DNA of 7,809 bases from Phycisphaeraceae bacterium (lineage in GTDB: Bacteria; Planctomycetota; Phycisphaerae; Phycisphaerales; Phycisphaeraceae). Under the pieces are notes generated by a model that saw only the letters and a program-made list of their open reading frames with translations, searched no databases and was not told the DNA's origin. A program made the position numbers and the translations under genes. The stretch's first letter is position 1, and each line of letters starts with the position of its first letter. Of the stretch, positions 5,989 to 7,809 are shown in pieces. The stretch spans positions 1-7,809 of the forward strand of contig SKPT01000609.1 of the NCBI GenBank assembly GCA_007119405.1. The letters are read 5' to 3'.

Positions 5989-6013
5989 GTTGGCCGGGCT
6001 TCCGGGGGCCAGC
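5989..6013 (-). terminator. GC-rich hairpin after the GH63-type gene
   Basis: GTTGGCC (5989-5995) pairs with GGCCAGC (6007-6013), seven pairs with one G-T, and a short GG/CC pairing sits inside the loop. It begins 8 bases after the stop of the minus-strand gene and lies between convergent genes, so it may serve both. No T tract is present. The rest of 5896-6021 shows nothing recognisable. Confidence 0.3.
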
Positions 6014-6021
6014 GGAGCATC

Positions 6022-7809
6022 TCACGCGTGCGCGTTGCGCCGCAGCAGCGAGGTGACCAGCGCCGTCCAGCCGGTCTGGTGGCTGGCGCCCAGCCCCCGG
6101 CCGGTGTCGCCGTGGAAGTATTCGTAGAACAGCACGAGGTCGCGCCACGCGGGGTCGTTGGCGTACGGCCGCTCATCGCCATGGCATGGCCGGGCGCTGT
6201 CGCCATCCGGCAGGAACAGCGACGCGAGGCGTGAGGACAGCTCCGCGGCGACGCGGTCGAGTGTCATGCGGTGGCCCGAGCCGGTGGGAAACTCCACGGT
6301 GAACTCATCGCCATAGAACGCGTGGTAGCGCTCCAGGGCTTCGACGATCAGGTAGTTCATGGGGAACCAGACGGGCCCGCGCCAGTTGCTGTTGCCCCCG
6401 AACATGTAGGTGTCCGACTCGCCGGGGACGTAGCGCAATTGAAACGACTCGCCCGCCAGGTGCAGCTCGTAGGGCTCGTCGCGGTAGGCTGCCGAGAGCG
6501 AGCGGATGCCGAAGGGCGAGAGGAACTCGGCCTCGTCGAGCACGTAGCGCAGCGATCGTTCCAGGCGCTCCTTGCTGGGGATCGCCAGCAGCAGGCCGTT
6601 GTGGTTCTGGTTTTCGAGCAGGCAGGCGATCTGGTCGAACAGGTCGCGGCGATGCTCCAGGAACCAGTTCATGCGTTTCTTGAAGCGCGGCAGGCGGTCG
6701 ATCAGCTCGTGGTCGAGGATGTCGACCGCCAGCAGCGGGAGGATGCCGACGAGTGAGCGGACGCGCAACTGCTGCGGCTGCCCGCCCTCGCACAGGAGCT
6801 GGTCGTAGTAGAACCCGTCGGCCTCGTTCCACAGCCCGGTGCCGCCGAGGTTGTTCATGGCGTCGGCGATGGCGACGAAGTGCTCGAAGAACTTGCTGGC
6901 GAGGTCTTCGTAGGCCGGGTCGTCCGACGCCAGCTCCAGCGCCATGTTGAGCATGATCGCGCAGTAGAAGCCCATCCACGCGGTGCCGTCGGCCTGCTCG
7001 AGGTGTCCGCCGCCGGGCAGGGGTCGGGAGCGGTCGAACAGGCCGATGTTGTCCAGGCCGAGGAATCCGCCGGCGAAGAGGTGCTGGCCGCGCGGGTCTT
7101 TGCGGTTGACCCACCAGGTGAAGTTCAGCAGCAGCTTGTGGAAGGCGCGTTTGAGGAACGGTGTGTCGCGCTGGCCGTCGGTGGCGGTCATGCGGTAGAC
7201 GTCCCAGCACGCCCAGGCGTGCACGGGCGGGTTGACGTCGGAGAAGTCGAACTCGTAGGCGGGGATCTGCCCGTTGGGATGCATGTACCACTCGCGGAGG
7301 AACAGCAGCAGTTGCTCCTTGGCGAAGTGCGGGTCGATCTCGGCGAAGGGGATCATGTGGAAGGCCGAGTCCCACGCGGCGAACCACGGGTACTCCCATT
7401 TGTCGGGCATGGAGAGGATGTCGCGGTTGAACAGGTGCGGCCACCCGCTGTTGCGGCCGTGCTTGCGCTGCTCGGGCGGCGGGGGCTCGCCCGCGTCGCC
7501 GTCGAGCCAGTCAGCTACCGAGTAGTGGTAGAACTGCTTGGTCCAGAGCAGCCCGGCGTACGCCTGCCGGGCGACGTTGCGCTGCTCGTCGCTGTGCCCG
7601 GCCGGGATGACGCCGTCGTAGAAGGCGTCCGCCTCGGCGATGCGCTGCGTGAAGATGGCGTCGAAGTCGCCCTCCAGCGGCGCGGCCGGGGCGGCGTCGG
7701 CAGGGTAGAGGCGCAGCTTGACGGTCGCGCTCGCGCCGGCCGGTAGCGTCAGGTGGTAATCCGCCGCCGCCTTCGTGCCGCGCTTCTCCGGATGCACCGC
7801 GGCGGCGTC
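6022..7809 (-). CDS. GH63/MGH1-like glucosidase, 5' truncated by window edge
   Basis: The frame stays open to base 7809, giving 595 visible residues; the N-terminus lies to the right. The GTG at 7795-7797 is only an internal in-frame codon. The family is usually around 880-900 residues, so roughly a third is missing. What is seen is the (alpha/alpha)6-barrel catalytic part of GH63-type enzymes, related to mannosyl-oligosaccharide glucosidase and mannosylglycerate hydrolase. PWFAAWDSAFHM carries the probable general-acid Asp (codon 7369-7371). NSNWRGPVWFPMNYL and FYEYFHGDTG, with the probable base Glu (codon 6121-6123), follow, then HQTGWTALV. Other landmarks are RDLFDQIACLLENQN and LDEAEFLSPFGIRSLS. 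No break or frameshift is visible. It should hydrolyse alpha-glucosidic or similar linkages by inversion; the substrate is unknown and cell location depends on the unseen N-terminus. It may cooperate with the secreted DUF4091-type protein, but the M42 gene separates them and they are not one operon. Confidence 0.9.
   Translation of the reverse strand, partial: DAAAVHPEKRGTKAAADYHLTLPAGASATVKLRLYPADAAPAAPLEGDFDAIFTQRIAEADAFYDGVIPAGHSDEQRNVARQAYAGLLWTKQFYHYSVADWLDGDAGEPPPPEQRKHGRNSGWPHLFNRDILSMPDKWEYPWFAAWDSAFHMIPFAEIDPHFAKEQLLLFLREWYMHPNGQIPAYEFDFSDVNPPVHAWACWDVYRMTATDGQRDTPFLKRAFHKLLLNFTWWVNRKDPRGQHLFAGGFLGLDNIGLFDRSRPLPGGGHLEQADGTAWMGFYCAIMLNMALELASDDPAYEDLASKFFEHFVAIADAMNNLGGTGLWNEADGFYYDQLLCEGGQPQQLRVRSLVGILPLLAVDILDHELIDRLPRFKKRMNWFLEHRRDLFDQIACLLENQNHNGLLLAIPSKERLERSLRYVLDEAEFLSPFGIRSLSAAYRDEPYELHLAGESFQLRYVPGESDTYMFGGNSNWRGPVWFPMNYLIVEALERYHAFYGDEFTVEFPTGSGHRMTLDRVAAELSSRLASLFLPDGDSARPCHGDERPYANDPAWRDLVLFYEYFHGDTGRGLGASHQTGWTALVTSLLRRNAHA

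Overview
This is a GC-rich bacterial segment with five substantial protein genes and one gene-free patch built from inverted repeats. The organism is most likely a planctomycete, perhaps close to Phycisphaerae. That is an inference from the high GC with strongly G/C-ending codons, a large secreted protein of the DUF4091/GH123-like type, a GH63-type glucosidase and hairpin repeats of a kind I associate with such genomes. No rRNA or other taxonomic marker is present, so another high-GC phylum cannot be excluded.

Layout. Bases 1-951 (+) hold the C-terminal part of a GGDEF diguanylate cyclase that enters from the left. Bases 1062-1994 (+) hold an intact aldo/keto reductase with its own ribosome-binding site. 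Bases 1995-2711 carry no intact gene. On the minus strand, 2017-2238 is a short relic that looks like the start of a SAM-dependent methyltransferase cut at motif I. It is followed by two nested inverted-repeat elements lying 4 bp apart (2226-2451 and 2456-2643). Each has outer terminal inverted repeats enclosing a head-to-head pair of hairpin units whose outer edges carry GTGCCAC/GTGGCAC. Bases 2712-4667 (-) encode a secreted DUF4091-type protein. A 145-bp divergent intergenic region (4668-4812) separates it from an M42 family metallo-aminopeptidase (4813-5895, +), which seems to lack a Shine-Dalgarno and may be leaderless. Bases 6022-7809 (-) encode the C-terminal two thirds of a GH63/MGH1-type glucosidase whose start lies beyond the right edge.

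How the genes fit together. The DUF4091-type protein and the GH63-type enzyme suggest carbohydrate breakdown, the first outside the cytoplasm and the second probably acting on oligosaccharides or glucosides. The M42 peptidase and the aldo/keto reductase are housekeeping-type metabolic enzymes, and the diguanylate cyclase is a c-di-GMP signalling protein. Gene orientation (two + genes, then -, +, -) gives no convincing multi-gene operon.

The most unusual part is the repeat cluster. The two elements share a plan but not a sequence, resembling REPIN/MITE-like non-autonomous elements. In the second element the two hairpin copies differ by a compensatory base-pair change, which points to selection or a mechanism acting on the folded form. 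No transposase is visible in the window.
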